From Tetraselmis striata (Eukaryota > Chlorophyta > Chlorodendrophyceae > Chlorodendrales > Chlorodendraceae), in the NCBI GenBank assembly GCA_006384855.1, contig VCJN01000418.1:1-64000 (forward strand): a stretch of 64,000 nucleotides of DNA. Direction: 5' to 3'. Below are positions 30,301-43,480 of the stretch, piece by piece (position 1 is the stretch's first letter; every line of letters begins with the position of its first letter). A program made the translations under genes and the position numbers. The notes under the pieces are model-generated. The model did not search any database and was not told the DNA's origin. It worked only from the letters and a program-made list of their open reading frames with translations.

Positions 30301-33300
30301 CCAATGTTGGCACTCTTCTCCACACCCAGGCCGCCCTCAGTGAGGAGGGCTCCGGTGTCTTTGTCAGTGGAGTCAGTGGTATCCGTGAACTGGATGTTGT
30401 CCCGCACGTAGAGCTCACCACCAATGTACACATCCTTCATGACGCCCAGGCCTCCAGCCATTGTGACAGCAGCAGATGACTTGGACGTGGCGTCTGTGGT
30501 GTCCAGGAACTGGACAGCCCCACCAATGGTGGCCTCCAGACCCACATTCAGGCCGTAGTACACATCCAGGTTCTGCTCCAGCACAGTGTCTCCGCCAATG
30601 TAGGTCTGCCCAGCCACGCCCAGACCGCCCCATGCCACCACAGAGCCAGTGCCAGTGCTGGTGGACTCCTGCAGGCCCTCCACCACCAGGTCGCCGCCCA
30701 AAAAGGTGTCCTTGCCCACGCCCAGGCCGCCCTGCAGCACCAGGCTGCCGCTGTCGGTGCTGGTGGACTGCGACTCATCGGTGACAGTCATGATGCCTCC
30801 AAAGTAGGATGTCCTGGCCACAGCCAGCCCACCATAGGTCACCACAGAGGCGGAGCTGGTGGAGGTGGCATCAGTGGTGTCATGGACAGTCAGGGTGCCG
30901 CCCAGATTGGCGCTCAGCTCCACACCCAGGCCGCCCTCCAGCACCAGGGAGCCGGTGTCCTTGTCAGTAGACTCGGTGGTGTCCAGCAGCGTGAGATCTG
31001 CGTCAATCTTGCCCTCCAGGACCAGATCACCGCCGATGTACACATCCTTCATGACGCCCAGGCCTCCAGCCATGGTCACTGCTGCTGCTGTTGTTGAGGT
31101 GGCCTCAGTGGTGTCCAACATGCTGACTTGCCTGCCAAGGGTGGCCTCCAGACCCACATTCAGGCCGTAGTACACATCCAGGTTCTGCTCCAGCACAGTG
31201 TCGCCGCCGATGTAGGTCTGCCCAGCCACGCCCAGACCGCCCCATGCCACCACAGAGCCAGTGCCAGTGCTGGTGGACTCATGCAGGCCCTCCACCACCA
31301 GGTCGCCGCCCAAAAAGGTGTCCTTGGCCACGCCCAGGCCGCCCTGCAGCACCAGGCTGCCGCTGTCGGTGCTGGTGGACTGCGACTCATCGGTGACAGT
31401 CATGATGCCTCCAAAGTAGGATGCCCTGGCCACACCCAGCCCGCCATAGGTCACCACAGAGGCGGAGCTGGTGGAGGTGGCATCAGTGGTGTCATGGACA
31501 GTCAGGGTGCCGCCCAGGTTGGCGCTCAGCTCCACACCCAGGCCGCCCTCCAGCACCAGGGAGCCGGTGTCCTTGTCAGTAGACTCGGTGGTGTCCAGCA
31601 GCGTGAGATCTGAGTCAATCTTGCCCTCCAGGACCAGATCACCGCCGATGTACACATCCTTCATGACGCCCAGGCCTCCAGCCATGGTCACTGCTGCTGC
31701 TGTTGTTGAGGTGGCCTCAGTGGTGTCCAACATGCTGACCTGCCTGCCCAGGGTGGTCTCTAGACCCACATTCAGGCCGTAGTACACATCCAGGTTCTGC
31801 TCCAGCACAGTGTCGCCGCCGATGTAGGTCTGCCCAGCCACACCCAGACCGCCCCATGCCACCACAGAGCCAGTGCCAGTGCTGGTGGACTCCTGCAGGC
31901 CCTCCACCACCAGGTCGCCGCCCAAAAAGGTGTCCTTGCCCACGCCCAGGCCGCCCTGCAGCACCAGGCTGCCGCTGTCGGTGCTGGTGGACTGCGACTC
32001 ATCGGTGACAGTCATGATGCCTCCAAAGTAGGATGCCCTGGCCACGCCCAGCCCGCCATAGGTCACCACAGAGGCGGTGCTGGTGGAGGTGGCATCAGTG
32101 GTGTCATGGACAGTCAGGGTGCCACCAATGTTGGCACTCTTCTCCACACCCAGGCCGCCCTCAGTGAGGAGGGCTCCTGTGTCTTTGTCAGTGGAGTCAG
32201 TGGTATCCGTGAACTGGATGTTGTCCCGCACGTAGAGCTCACCACCAATGTACACATCCTTCATGACGCCCAGGCCTCCAGCCATTGTGACAGCAGCAGA
32301 TGACTTGGACGTGGCGTCTGTGGTGTCCAGGAACTGGACAGCCCCACCAATGGTGGCCTCCAGACCCACATTCAGGCCGTAGTACACATCCAGGTTCTGC
32401 TCCAGCACAGTGTCTCCGCCGATGTAGGTCTGCCCGGCCACACCCAGACCGCCCCATGCCACCACAGAGCCAGTGCCAGTGCTGGTGGACTCCTGCAGGC
32501 CCTCCACCACCAGGTCACTGCCCAAAAAGGTGTCCTTGGCCACGCCCAGGCCGCCCTGCAGCACCAGGCTGCCGCTGTTGGTGCTGGTGGACTGCGACTC
32601 ATCGGTGACAGTCATGATGCCTCCAAAGTAGGATGCCCTGGCCACACCCAGCCCGCCATAGGTCACCACAGAGGCGGAGCTGGTGGAGGTGGCATCAGTG
32701 GTGTCATGGACAGTCAGGGTGCCGCCCAGGTTGGCGCTCAGCTCCACACCCAGGCCGCCCTCCAGCACCAGGGAGCCGGTGTCCTTGTCAGTAGACTCGC
32801 TGGTGTCCAGCAGCGTGAGATCTGAGTCAATCTTGCCCTCCAGGACCAGATCACCGCCGATGTACACATCCTTCATGACGCCCAGGCCTCCAGCCATGGT
32901 CACTGCTGCTGCTGTTGTTGAGGTGGCCTCAGTGGTGTCCAACATGCTGACCTGCCTGCCCAGGGTGGCCTCCAGACCCACATTCAGGCCGTAGTACACA
33001 TCCAGGTTCTGCTCCAGCACAGTGTCTCCGCCGATGTAGGTCTGGCCGGCCACACCCAGACCGCCCCATGCCACCACAGAGCCAGTGCCAGTGCTGGTGG
33101 ACTCCTGCAGGCCCTCCACCACCAGGTCGCCGCCCATAAAGGTGTCCTTGGCCACGCCCAGGCCGCCCTGCAGCACCAGGCTGCCGCTGTCGGCGCTGGT
33201 GGACTGCGACTCATCGGTAACAGTCATGATGCCTCCAAAGTAGGATGCCCTGGCCACGCCCAGCCCGCCATAGGTCACCACAGAGGCGGAGCTGGTGGAG

Positions 33301-36300
33301 GTGGCATCAGTGGTGTCATGGACAGTCAGGGTGCCACCAATGTTGACACTCTTCCCCACACCCAGGCCGCCCTCAGTGAGGAGGGCTCCTGTGTCTTTGT
33401 CAGTGGAGTCCGTGGTATCCGTGAACTGGATGTTGTCCCGCACGTAGAGCTCACCACCAATGTACACATCCTTCATGACGCCCAGGCCTCCAGCCATTGT
33501 GACAGCAGCAGATGACTTGGACGTGGCGTCTGTGGTGTCCAGGAACTGGACAGCCCCCCCAATGGTGGCCTCCAGACCCACATTCAGGCCGTAGTACACA
33601 TCCAGGTTCTGCTCCAGCACAGTGTCTCCGCCGATGTAGGTCTGCCCAGCCACGCCCAGACCGCCCCATGCCACCACAGAGCCAGTACCAGTGCTGGTGG
33701 ACTCCTGCAGGCCCTCCACCACCAGGTCGCCGCCCAAAAAGGTGTCCTTGCCCACGCCCAGGCCGCCCTGCAGCACCAGGCTGCCGCTGTTGGTGCTGGT
33801 GGACTGCGACTCATCGGTGACAGTCATGATGCCGCCAAAGTAGGATGCCCTGGCCACACCCAGCCCGCCATAGGTCACCACAGAGGCGGAGCTGGTGGAG
33901 GTGGCATCAGTGGTGTCATGGACAGTCAGGGTGCCGCCCAGGTTGGCGCTCAGCTCCACACCCAGGCCGCCCTCCAGCACCAGGGCGCCTGTGTCTTTGT
34001 CAGTGGAGTCAGTGGTATCCGTGAACTGGATGCCAGAGGCAACATTCAAGTTCCCACCAATATACACATCCTTTGCCACGCCCAGGCCTCCAGCCATGGT
34101 CACTGCCGCTGCTGTTGTTGAGGTGGCCTCAGTGGTGTCCAACATGCTGACCTGCCTGCCTAGGGTGGTCTCCAGACCCACATTCAGGCCGTAGTACACA
34201 TCCAGGTTCTGCTCCAGCACAGTGTCTCCGCCGATGTAGGTCTGCCCGGCCACACCCAGACCGCCCCATGCCACCACAGAGCCAGTGCCAGTGCTGGTGG
34301 ACTCCTGCAGGCCCTCCACCACCAGGTCGCCGCCCAAAAAGGTGTCCTTGCCCACGCCCAGGCCGCCCTGCAGCACCAGGCTGCCGCTGTCGGTGCTGGT
34401 GGACTGCGACTCATCGGTGACAGTCATGATGCCTCCAAAGTAGGATGCCCTGGCCACGCCCAGCCCGCCATAGGTCACCACAGAGGCGGAGCTGGTGGAG
34501 GTGGCATCAGTGGTGTCATGGACAGTCAGGGTGCCACCAATGTTGGCACTCTTCTCCACACCCAGGCCGCCCTCAGTGAGGAGGGCTCCGGTGTCTTTGT
34601 CAGTGGAGTCAGTGGTATCCGTGAACTGGATGTTGTCCCGCACGTAGAGCTCACCACCAATGTACACATCCTTCATGACGCCCAGGCCTCCAGCCATTGT
34701 GACAGCAGCAGATGCCTTGGACGTGGCGTCTGTGGTGTCCAGGAACTGGACAGCCCCACCAATGGTGGCCTCCAGACCCACATTCAGGCCGTAGTACACA
34801 TCCAGGTTCTGCTCCAGCACAGTGTCGCCGCCGATGTAGGTCTGCCCAGCCACACCCAGACCGCCCCATGCCACCACAGAGCCAGTGCCAGTGCTGGTGG
34901 ACTCCTGCAGGCCCTCCACCACCAGGTCGCCGCCCAAAAAGGTGTCCTTGCCCACGCCCAGGCCGCCCTGCAGCACCAGGCTGCCGCTGTCGGTGCTGGT
35001 GGACTGCGACTCGTCGGTGACAGTCATGATGCCTCCAAAGTAGGTTGCCCTGGCCACGCCCAGCCCGCCATAGGTCACCACAGAGGCGGTGCTGGTGGAG
35101 GTGGCATCAGTGGTGTCATGGACAGTCAGGGTGCCGCCCAGGTTGGCGCTCAGCTCCACACCCAGGCCGCCCTCCAGCACCAGGGCGCCTGTGTCTTTGT
35201 CAGTGGAGTCCGTGGTATCCGTGAACTGGATGCCAGAGGCAACATTCAGGTTCCCACCAATATACACATCCTTTGCCACGCCCAGGCCTCCAGCCATGGT
35301 CACTGCTGCTGCTGTTGTTGAGGTGGCCTCAGTGGTATCCAACATGCTGACCTGCCTGCCCAGGGTGGTCTCCAGACCCACATTCAGGCCGTAGTACACA
35401 TCCAGGTTCTGCTCCAGCACAGTGTCTCCGCCGATGTAGGTCTGCCCGGCCACACCCAGACCGCCCCATGCCACCACAGAGCCAGTGCCAGTGCTGGTGG
35501 ACTCCTGCAGGCCCTCCACCACCAGGTCGCCGCCCAAAAAGGTGTCCTTGCCCACGCCCAGGCCGCCCTGCAGCACCAGGCTGCCGCTGTCGGCGCTGGT
35601 GGACTGCGACTCATCGGTGACAGTCATGATGCCTCCAAAGTAGGTTGCCCTGGCCACGCCCAGCCCGCCATAGGTCACCACAGAGGCGGAGCTGGTGGAG
35701 GTGGCATCAGTGGTGTCATGGACAGTCAGGGTGCCGCCCAGGTTGGCGCTCAGCTCCACACCCAGGCCGCCCTCCAGCACCAGGGCGCCTGTGTCTTTGT
35801 CAGTGGAGTCAGTGGTATCCGTGAACTGGATGCCAGAGGCAACATTCAGGTTCCCACCAATATACACATCCTTCATGACGCCCAGGCCTCCAGCCATGGT
35901 CACTGCTGCTGATGTTGTTGAGGTGGCCTCAGTGGTGTCCAACATGCTGACCTGCCCGCCCAGGGTGGCCTCCAGATCCACATTCAGGCCGTAGTACACA
36001 TCCAGGTTCTGCTCCAGCACAGTGTCTCCGCCAATGTAGGTCTGCCCGGCCACGCCCAGACCGCCCCATGCCACCACAGAGCCAGTGCCAGTGCTGGTGG
36101 ACTCCTGCAGGCCCTCCACCACCAGGTCGCCGCCCAAAAAGGTGTCCTTGCCCACGCCCAGGCCGCCCTGCAGCACCAGGCTGCCGCTGTCGGTGCTGGT
36201 GGACTGCGACTCATCGGTGACAGTCATGATGCCTCCAAAGTAGGATGCCCTGGCCACACCCAGCCCGCCATAGGTCACCACAGAGGCGGTGCTGGTGGAG

Positions 36301-39300
36301 GTGGCATCAGTGGTGTCATGGACAGTCAGGGTGCCACCAATGTTGGCACTCTTCTCCACACCCAGGCCGCCCTCCAGCACCAGGGCGCCTGTGTCTTTGT
36401 CAGTGGAGTCCGTGGTATCCGTGGACTCGATGCCAGAGGCAACATTCAGGTTCCCACCAATATACACATCCTTCATGACGCCCAGGCCTCCAGCCATGGT
36501 CACTGCTGCTGATGTTGTTGAGGTGGCCTCAGTGGTGTCCAACATGCTGACCTGCCTGCCCAGGGTGGTCTCCAGACCCACATTCAGGCCGTAGTACACA
36601 TCCAGGTTCTGCTCCAGCACAGTGTCTCCGCCGATGTAGGTCTGCCCGGCCACGCCCAGACCGCCCCATGCCACCACAGAGCCAGTGCCAGTGCTGGTGG
36701 ACTCCTGCAGGCCCTCCACCACCAGGTCGCCGCCCAAAAAGGTGTCCTTGCCCACGCCCAGGCCGCCCTGCAGCACCAGGCTGCCGCTGTCGGTGCTGGT
36801 GGACTGCGACTCATCGGTGACAGTCATGATGCCTCCAAAGTAGGATGCTCTGGCCACACCCAGCCCGCCGTAGGTCACCACAGAGGCGGAGCTGGTGGAG
36901 GTGGCATCAGTGGTGTCATGGACAGTCAGGGTGCCGCCCAGGTTGGCGCTCAGCTCCACACCCAGGCCGCCCTCCAGCACCAGGGCGCCTGTGTCTTTGT
37001 CAGTGGAGTCTGTGGTATCCGTGAACTGGATGCCAGAGGCAACATTCAGGTTCCCACCAATATACACATCCTTTGCCACGCCCAGGCCTCCAGCCATGGT
37101 CACTGCTGCTGATGTTGTTGAGGTGGCCTCAGTGGTGTCCAACATGCTGACCTGCCTGCCCAGGGTGGCCTCCAGACCCACATTCAGGCCGTAGTACACA
37201 TCCAGGTTCTGCTCCAGCACAGTGTCTCCGCCGATGTAGGTCTGCCCGGCCACACCCAGACCGCCCCATGCCACCACAGAGCCAGTGCCAGTGCTGGTAG
37301 ACTCCTGCAGGCCCTCCACCACCAGGTCGCCGCCCAAAAAGGTGTCCTTGCCCACGCCCAGGCCGCCCTGCAGCACCAGGCTGCCGCTGTCGGTGCTGGT
37401 GGACTGCGACTCATCGGTGACAGTCATGATGCCTCCAAAGTAGGATGCTCTGGCCACGCCCAGCCCGCCATAGGTCACCACAGAGGCGGAGCTGGTGGAG
37501 GTGGCATCAGTGGTGTCATGGACAGTCAGGGTGCCGCCCAGGTTGGCGCTCAGCTCCACACCCAGGCCGCCCTCCAGCACCAGGGCGCCTGTGTCTTTGT
37601 CAGTGGAGTCAGTGGTATCCGTGAACTGGATGCCAGAGGCAACATTCAGGTTCCCACCAATATACACATCCTTTGCCACGCCCAGGCCTCCAGCCGTGGT
37701 CACTGCTGCTGCTGTTGTTGAGGTGGCCTCAGTGGTGTCCAACATGCTGACCTGCCTGCCCAGGGTAGCCTCCAGACCCACGTTCAGGCCGTAGTACACA
37801 TCCAGGTTCTGCTCCAGCACAGTGTCTCCGCCGATGTAGGTCTGCCCAGCCACGCCCAGACCACCCCATACCACCACAGAGCCAGTGCCAGTGCTGTAGG
37901 ATTCGTCGTTTGACTCAACTCGCAAAGACTCCCCAATGGTAACGCTACGTTTGACGCCAAGACCGCCCTCAGTTGTTATGGAGCCTGTGGTAGGAGATGA
38001 TGAATCCGTGTCATCAGTAACTCTCCTTGTACCATCCATCAGGGTGTCTCCAAGGACACGTAGGTCACCTCCAACATACAGGCTGCCCCCAGCTGCAATG
38101 CCTCCGGCAACAACCACAGCTCCAGTCTGCGTGCCGGTGGCTTCAGTCGCAGACTCCACATTAAGTCCTCCACCAATGAAGGTATCCTTTGCGACACCCA
38201 GACCGCCAGCTGTTGTGACAGATCCAGACACATGCGAGGTAGATGTTTCCGTATTTCGGACCTTGAGATGCTCCCCAAAAATGGCATCAAGACCAACACT
38301 GAGCCCGCCATCCACCATGACAGCTGCATCACCAAGTGACACGGCGTCAGAGGAGGACATGACACGCAGACTTTTGCCAATGGCTGCATCTTGCCCAACT
38401 GATAGTCCATACATGGTGGAAGTGTATCCACCAATGTTGAGATCCTGTACGCCCATTGCAACATACGGGCAGGATAACACCAACTTTGGTTAGAACTCGG
38501 AAAAACCTCTCAAGAGTCGCATGCACCATGATCATGTCCCTATTCAACGTTGCTGGCTCACCTTTGCAATCCCGGCACCTCCCAAAACCATCAGCGCGCC
38601 ATTCTCGTAGTCGTAGGACTGGGTGTTGTCTGACACAAGCATCTGTATTGGAAGAGGATCAGATAAGCAGCAGCAAGCGTACGCACTGTCACACTTCTGG
38701 TCAGGCCTAGCGAGAGTGGTGTTGCCAGCACAAATAACAAATGCAGTGCTTACTCACCTGTGCAATGGATTCCGAAAGACCATCATCATTAACCCGGAAC
38801 TTAGTGTCACCAGCTTGTTTTAGGTTTATTGCCGTGGGCGATCCATTGGCATCCAACGCATCCACGTTGACCTCCTCAGCCGACATGTCCAGGGAAGCGC
38901 CAGCACTTATGGTGATCTCCGAGGCAGCGTTGGTGCCAATGGTCATGCCTCCATTGCCATCGATCTCATACAAATGCTGATAGTTCCCATCTGATCCCTG
39001 GCGAACCCTCCAGCTCTCGCCATACGGAAAGGTGATATATTGACTGCCACCAGAAGTGAGATATAGGTCGTCGGGCACCGTGATGTTTCCGTCCACCAGC
39101 TCCAGCGGCTGGTCCAGGGATAAAGGGACGTACACCCGGATCGCCTCCTCGCCTGCAAGTTGACATACAAGCACATGCTCATCTGTGAACTATGCCTGGA
39201 AGAATCACTGCTGCAACAGGCAGCATTTTTTGTGCCACGCGGCATGCGCCACCTACCTGCTGTGGTGTTCATGCTCATGAGGTACTGGTTTTCCCGTGTT

Positions 39301-40208
39301 CTAAACATCAGCGCCTGGCTGAGCCCCGGTGTCAGGATCACGCTGGGAGCCATCATATCGTCCGTAAACGACAAATCCGCATACATCTGCAGAGCAAAGG
39401 CATCGTCTGTGGTGTCGATGTCGATAATGTCCAGACCGTAGTATGTCCGAATCTTCAGTGCCATGTCCTCGCCACCGTTGACAATGATCGATCTATCAGC
39501 GGGCTCAGCGCCCATAAAGTGGGCTGGCTTGTGGAACATCGTTGTCTCCGTGTAGTCGTCAAACGTTAGGAGCTCTATCTCTGAGTCTCCCGTGATTACT
39601 GTTAGCATATTCACATGGAGGTTCCGGGAGCCAGTACTCAACTTGAGGTCCCCGTACAGCTTGGTGTCACCCGTGACTTCCAGTTTCTCCTCTGGCAGAT
39701 CATAGTCACTTGAAAAATCCCCTAAGGATCAAATTGCGCAGCCATTACTCGTCATACAGCACTGGTAGGCAGAACATGCACACATGAAGCAGACCCCTCC
39801 ACCCCAAGCACACACAGGGACACCAATGTAGAAATTGTTTATGCCACACAAAGTTCCAGCACCGTTTTCCCTTCCAGTTAATAAGTGCGCACCTATGCCG
39901 ATGCCCCCAGTTTTTTCTGACACCAGGAAGAGGTTGTATGCATTGAAGTAGTCGGATTGCACGGCTGCAGTTGAGGCAACAGCACAGCACTGACCCGCAG
40001 TCAGAACCTGGGCACGATTCTGGCAACTGGATTCAGCGGCGTGGATTGGAGGTGAGCTCTGAAGAGGTATCTTTCATGCGGGTAGAAGCAGGCAATTCAG
40101 CTGCGCAGATTACAGCGTACCTCCTGTCTGAGCTGCGGCTGGCACCGCGGTGAAAGCCACCAGCAAGAGCAAGCTCAACGTGTATAGGACTGCGGCGCCC
40201 CCACGCAT
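18336..40208 (-). CDS. Giant secreted repeat protein, tail-fibre/beta-solenoid-like, 7 exons
   Basis: Exons: 40208-40121, 39964-39893, 39721-39257, 39152-38758, 38642-38562, 38444-19210, 19111-18336, all GT-AG with agreeing phases. The summed length is 21,112 nt; without one extra C near 24,008 it is 21,111 = 7,036 codons plus stop. Residues 1-27 form a signal peptide (hydrophobic LYTLSLLLLVAFTAVPAAA), so the product enters the secretory path. The head has GIGIGDFSSDY, then LPEEKLEVTGDTKLYGDLKL, a pattern typical of phage and giant-virus tail-fibre proteins. Residues about 550-6,500 are 29 units of 204 or 200 aa. Each unit is five copies of a 34-45 residue motif, roughly D-T-x3-ST-x4-G-x-V-x3-GGLGVA-x3-YIGG-x-L-x-V, rich in Gly/Thr/Ser/Val; I see no Cys in the unit. 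The C-terminal 200 residues are non-repetitive. No membrane anchor is seen. A cell-surface, scale or adhesin role is inference. Confidence 0.85.
20050..37900 (-). repeat. Tandem array: 29 units of 612 or 600 bp inside the giant gene
   Basis: Counting a fixed anchor in each unit gives anchors at 20167, 20779, 21391 and so on to 37784. From the low-coordinate end the spacing is ten of 612 (one carries an extra base), one 600, five 612, one 600, two 612, one 600, one 612, then eight 600: 18 long and 11 short units. Long units carry DLVLEGKIDADLTLL; short ones carry either ELYVRDNIQF or NLNVASGIQF at that place. Most units differ at only a few bases, even at third codon positions, so the array was formed or homogenised recently. 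Confidence 0.9.
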
Positions 40209-43200
40209 GTCTCGCCCGAGTACGGCGCCGTGCCAACTCTCAAAGCGGCAAGATGAGCTAGCCTGGCGCGTGCATGGTGCGCAGGAATTTTCGCGTTCTC
40301 GGCTGCGTCCCCCGTGACGGCGATGGTCGGCCGCCAGTGGCATTTTATTGTCTATCGTAGCGACGACCGCTGCGCCGGGCGGGCGCGCGGCCCAGTTGAT
40401 TTGGCGAGCCTCGGTACCGCTACGAGTACACCTTGTGCATGCCAGAAGTAATCTCGGCCACACCGCGCCGCGATTCGAGGGGGTCGGGACTATTGATCTG
40501 GTACTGCCACCCAGGCCTTTCTGCGCCCGAAGCTGCCTCGCGTGTGCGCCCTGGTGCCTACAGTCCAAATATATCAACGGTCGATGCCGCCTTGCAGCAC
40601 CAGACTACGGACGAAAATACAAGACGACGCGCGCTTCGCGGTTTGAGCCGTTGCGGGCGCACTGCGAGTGAGTGACCGCTCGAACTGGCAGATGGCAGAC
40701 TGTCCGCGCCAAGACTCGCAGGTAGCACCCTCGGAAGTCGGCCTCCCGCTTCGAGGAGCAGGGATGCCACGAGTTCTTCCTAGCGAGTTGTGGTCGGGCC
40801 TCACATGTTGCTTGGCCAGTACGGGTAGGGGCCCTGGCCGGCCGCCGCCGAGTAGCAAATCGCGCTGCTGCGCTGCTTGCGGATGCTATCATCCTCGTAC
40901 CTGGTATAATACCCAACGTTCAGCATAGTTACAGCACATACTGTACTGTAATAATAATGTAAGACTGCTGGTATACTTCTTCTTGATATTTCATCAAACA
41001 TGTACAGTAATCGAGTCTGGTTTGCCAAAAAATGGTATGGAGGCTGTTTCCATTGAAGAAGCAGCGCCACTGTATGGCTAGGAAGGCTCGGCGAATTTGG
41101 GGGGGGCGGGGGGGGGGGGGGGGGTGGGGGTCGGAGGAGGAGCATGCAAGCTGGAAGATCGATGGCAGGCGAGCTGGTGGTGACTGTCCTAAGTAGCACC
41201 CCGGCCGGGAACGCAGAGCTCGCGGGCGGCGGCGACGGGGCATCCCGTACTAATAAATGATAAACCTAATGCTACCGGAATGTTAACCGGTTGAAACCAC
41301 CATCAGACCGTATAGGCTGCACTAGGACACTTAAATTGTTGGGAAACCCCAGAAACAGGTTGAGAGCATTTCAAACATGCTATCAAGTCTGGCTGTCCGG
41401 CCGATGATGCCGTCAACCGGCACTAGCGGCGTGGTGTGTGCCAACAGGACATCCAAGGACTTCGTGCACTTCGTTCGCGGAGACTGTGGCAGTGCTGGTC
41501 CTTGAGTGAGGGCCGCTCGCCATCGAGTCTGGTTTTGTTACTTACACGCGGTTCATTTACAACTGCGAGCGTGGGCGGTTGGCAAGCGTGCCGACCAGAT
41601 GAAGGCGGATGTAGATGTCTCGAGTTGTAGAAGGGTCGCGCGCCGAGAGGTTAGGGACCTCGATCGAGGCGCAGGCGCAGAACATACACGGATGGGAGAT
41701 GTTGACGGCGCGAATGTCGGCGCGACAAAGGCCGGAGGTGTCGCTAAATTAATCCAGCAATTGCCGCGCGCCGTGGCGACTACGCGCAACATGGAGTTGT
41801 AACCCATCAAGAGCGGACTGGCGACTAGTGCATAGCATAACGGCACATGCAGGACGAGTACGAGGTGCGCGCGCGAGCACGCGAGCGCGCCGCGTACAGA
41901 CAAGTGAAGTACGGTGCGTTGTGTACGGCGGTTACTTTGCATCTGTACCGCGGTGTACATTACGAGGGGTGGACACGTGACCTCGCGCGATGACGGCGGG
42001 GTACGGCCGCGGCCATCACTAGCAGAGGTCGTCCCCCCGCTTTGCATGAGGGGCGGCACCTGAAACGCAAACGCATCGGGGCGCATGCACATGTGACCCA
42101 GTGTGGTCGTGCCGTACCGGTTTTGATGTGTGTCAGGGTCGGTTGCCAGCGACGTCGCAGAAGATCCGCAGACTCAGTAAGTTGTTGGCGCGGGTGTGCT
42201 CGCATTGCGGAGTGTGGCGAGGCGGCCGCCGCTGCTGCACCAGCGGCGGCTGCCGATCACCTCACAAGTTGCAGACCTACGACGCCATGAAATGCATGGG
42301 TCGCGTTAAGTGGCGGTGTTGACATCAATGTTGGTACACTGCATATGTACGATGTAGCTAGGGTATGCATTAGTACTTTAGCTCATGTCAACATTGATGG
42401 CCCGCAATAGCACGCGGCGCGCGCGCACCAGGCACCGCATCGCCCACGTACCTGCGTGCGGCGCCCCTGCGGCCCTGGTCACTTCCCTGTCACCCGCCAC
42501 ACTAAGCGCTTCACGCTTCCTCCCACAGTCCCCGGCTCGCGCCGGGACCCGCACATGGAGGGTTCGCGTCTGCCCTCAACGCCATGCTGCCCCGCTACAA
42601 CGCCGGGAGGCTCAACCTTACGTGCGAGGCGATGGACGCGATGCGCCTGGGGGAGATGGCAAGGCGCGGCGAGAACAATTGATGCAACACACACATCCAC
42701 CTGCGCGCAAAAGACGGAGCTGCCCCCCCCCCCCCCCCCCCCCGGCGCAGCGCGTGTTGTCAAAGGTGGGGTGTCGTGAAGTCGGGAACGGCTTGGCCGG
42801 CGTGGAGGCTCTGACACCCTACGCCGGGCCGCCCTGCCGTAACAGCCGCGACGGCCGCCGAGGTTCCAAACCCGGAGTTGGACATGGGTAGCTACGGTCA
42901 CCGCGATACGTCGAGCACGCCAGGTGGTAGAGCTGCACCAGGATGCACCTGCAAGTTATCCTTGTCCTTGTTTTAAAACTAAGATGGCACCGGAAAGACC
43001 ATTGCTGCCGAGTCTTGATGAGCTTGGAAGTGGTGAAGGGGCGCGATGTGGCCAAAGAAGAACCACTACGAGCCAGGTGAAGGGAGGACATCGGGATCGA
43101 TGTAGTCCAAAACGACGTCGGAGTTGGTTTCCCACCCGCATGGTGGCGGATGTGGGACAGCGGGACTCCGATGGAGTTTGCAGCAGAGGTTGCACCCTTG

Positions 43201-43480
43201 CAAAGCCTGTGAGAGGTCCATTAAGTGCAGACAGGAGGGCAGCACCGACGTGACGAACGGCCGTAGAGATCCAATCCGACATCGTAGCGGCAGTCCACGA
43301 CTTAGAGTGCTCGCTCAATACGGCTTGGCGGGGATGCTTGGGGATGCCTGAAATTTTCTTGCAAGGCTCGTTGAGACCTTTCACTCGATACTATTCAAGA
43401 GTTTTGAAGTGACCATTAAATGAGGCTTAAGTTCGCGGTATCATCAGAGCCAATTTGCAGGATTGACTTGCCGATGGCCA
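40209..43480. other. Intergenic between the giant gene and the minisatellite
   Basis: The promoter and leader of the giant gene must lie at its left end (40209 onward). A poly-G tract is at 41098-41125 and a poly-C tract at 42723-42743. A plus-strand segment near 42540-42680 is open in all three frames, but I find no start or splice pattern. I see no other gene, RNA or transposon. Confidence 0.4.

Noticed and set aside
20478-37794. Dozens of plus-strand open frames of 71, 99 or 103 codons at 600/612-base spacing
   Set aside because: They are antisense shadows of the repeat units of the giant minus-strand gene and recur with the same period.
20050-37900. A regular repeat array that might suggest CRISPR or satellite DNA
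   Set aside because: The units are 600-612 bases, in frame, without unique spacers, and lie inside one exon; this is a coding repeat.
38347-38547. A separate small gene at the N-terminal side of the large exon
   Set aside because: The spliced frame of the giant gene through 38444 explains the coding signal; this frame is a shadow over intron 5.
41506-42092. Overlapping frames of 98 to 179 codons on both strands
   Set aside because: Composition looks like GC-rich random sequence and no family signature is visible on either strand.
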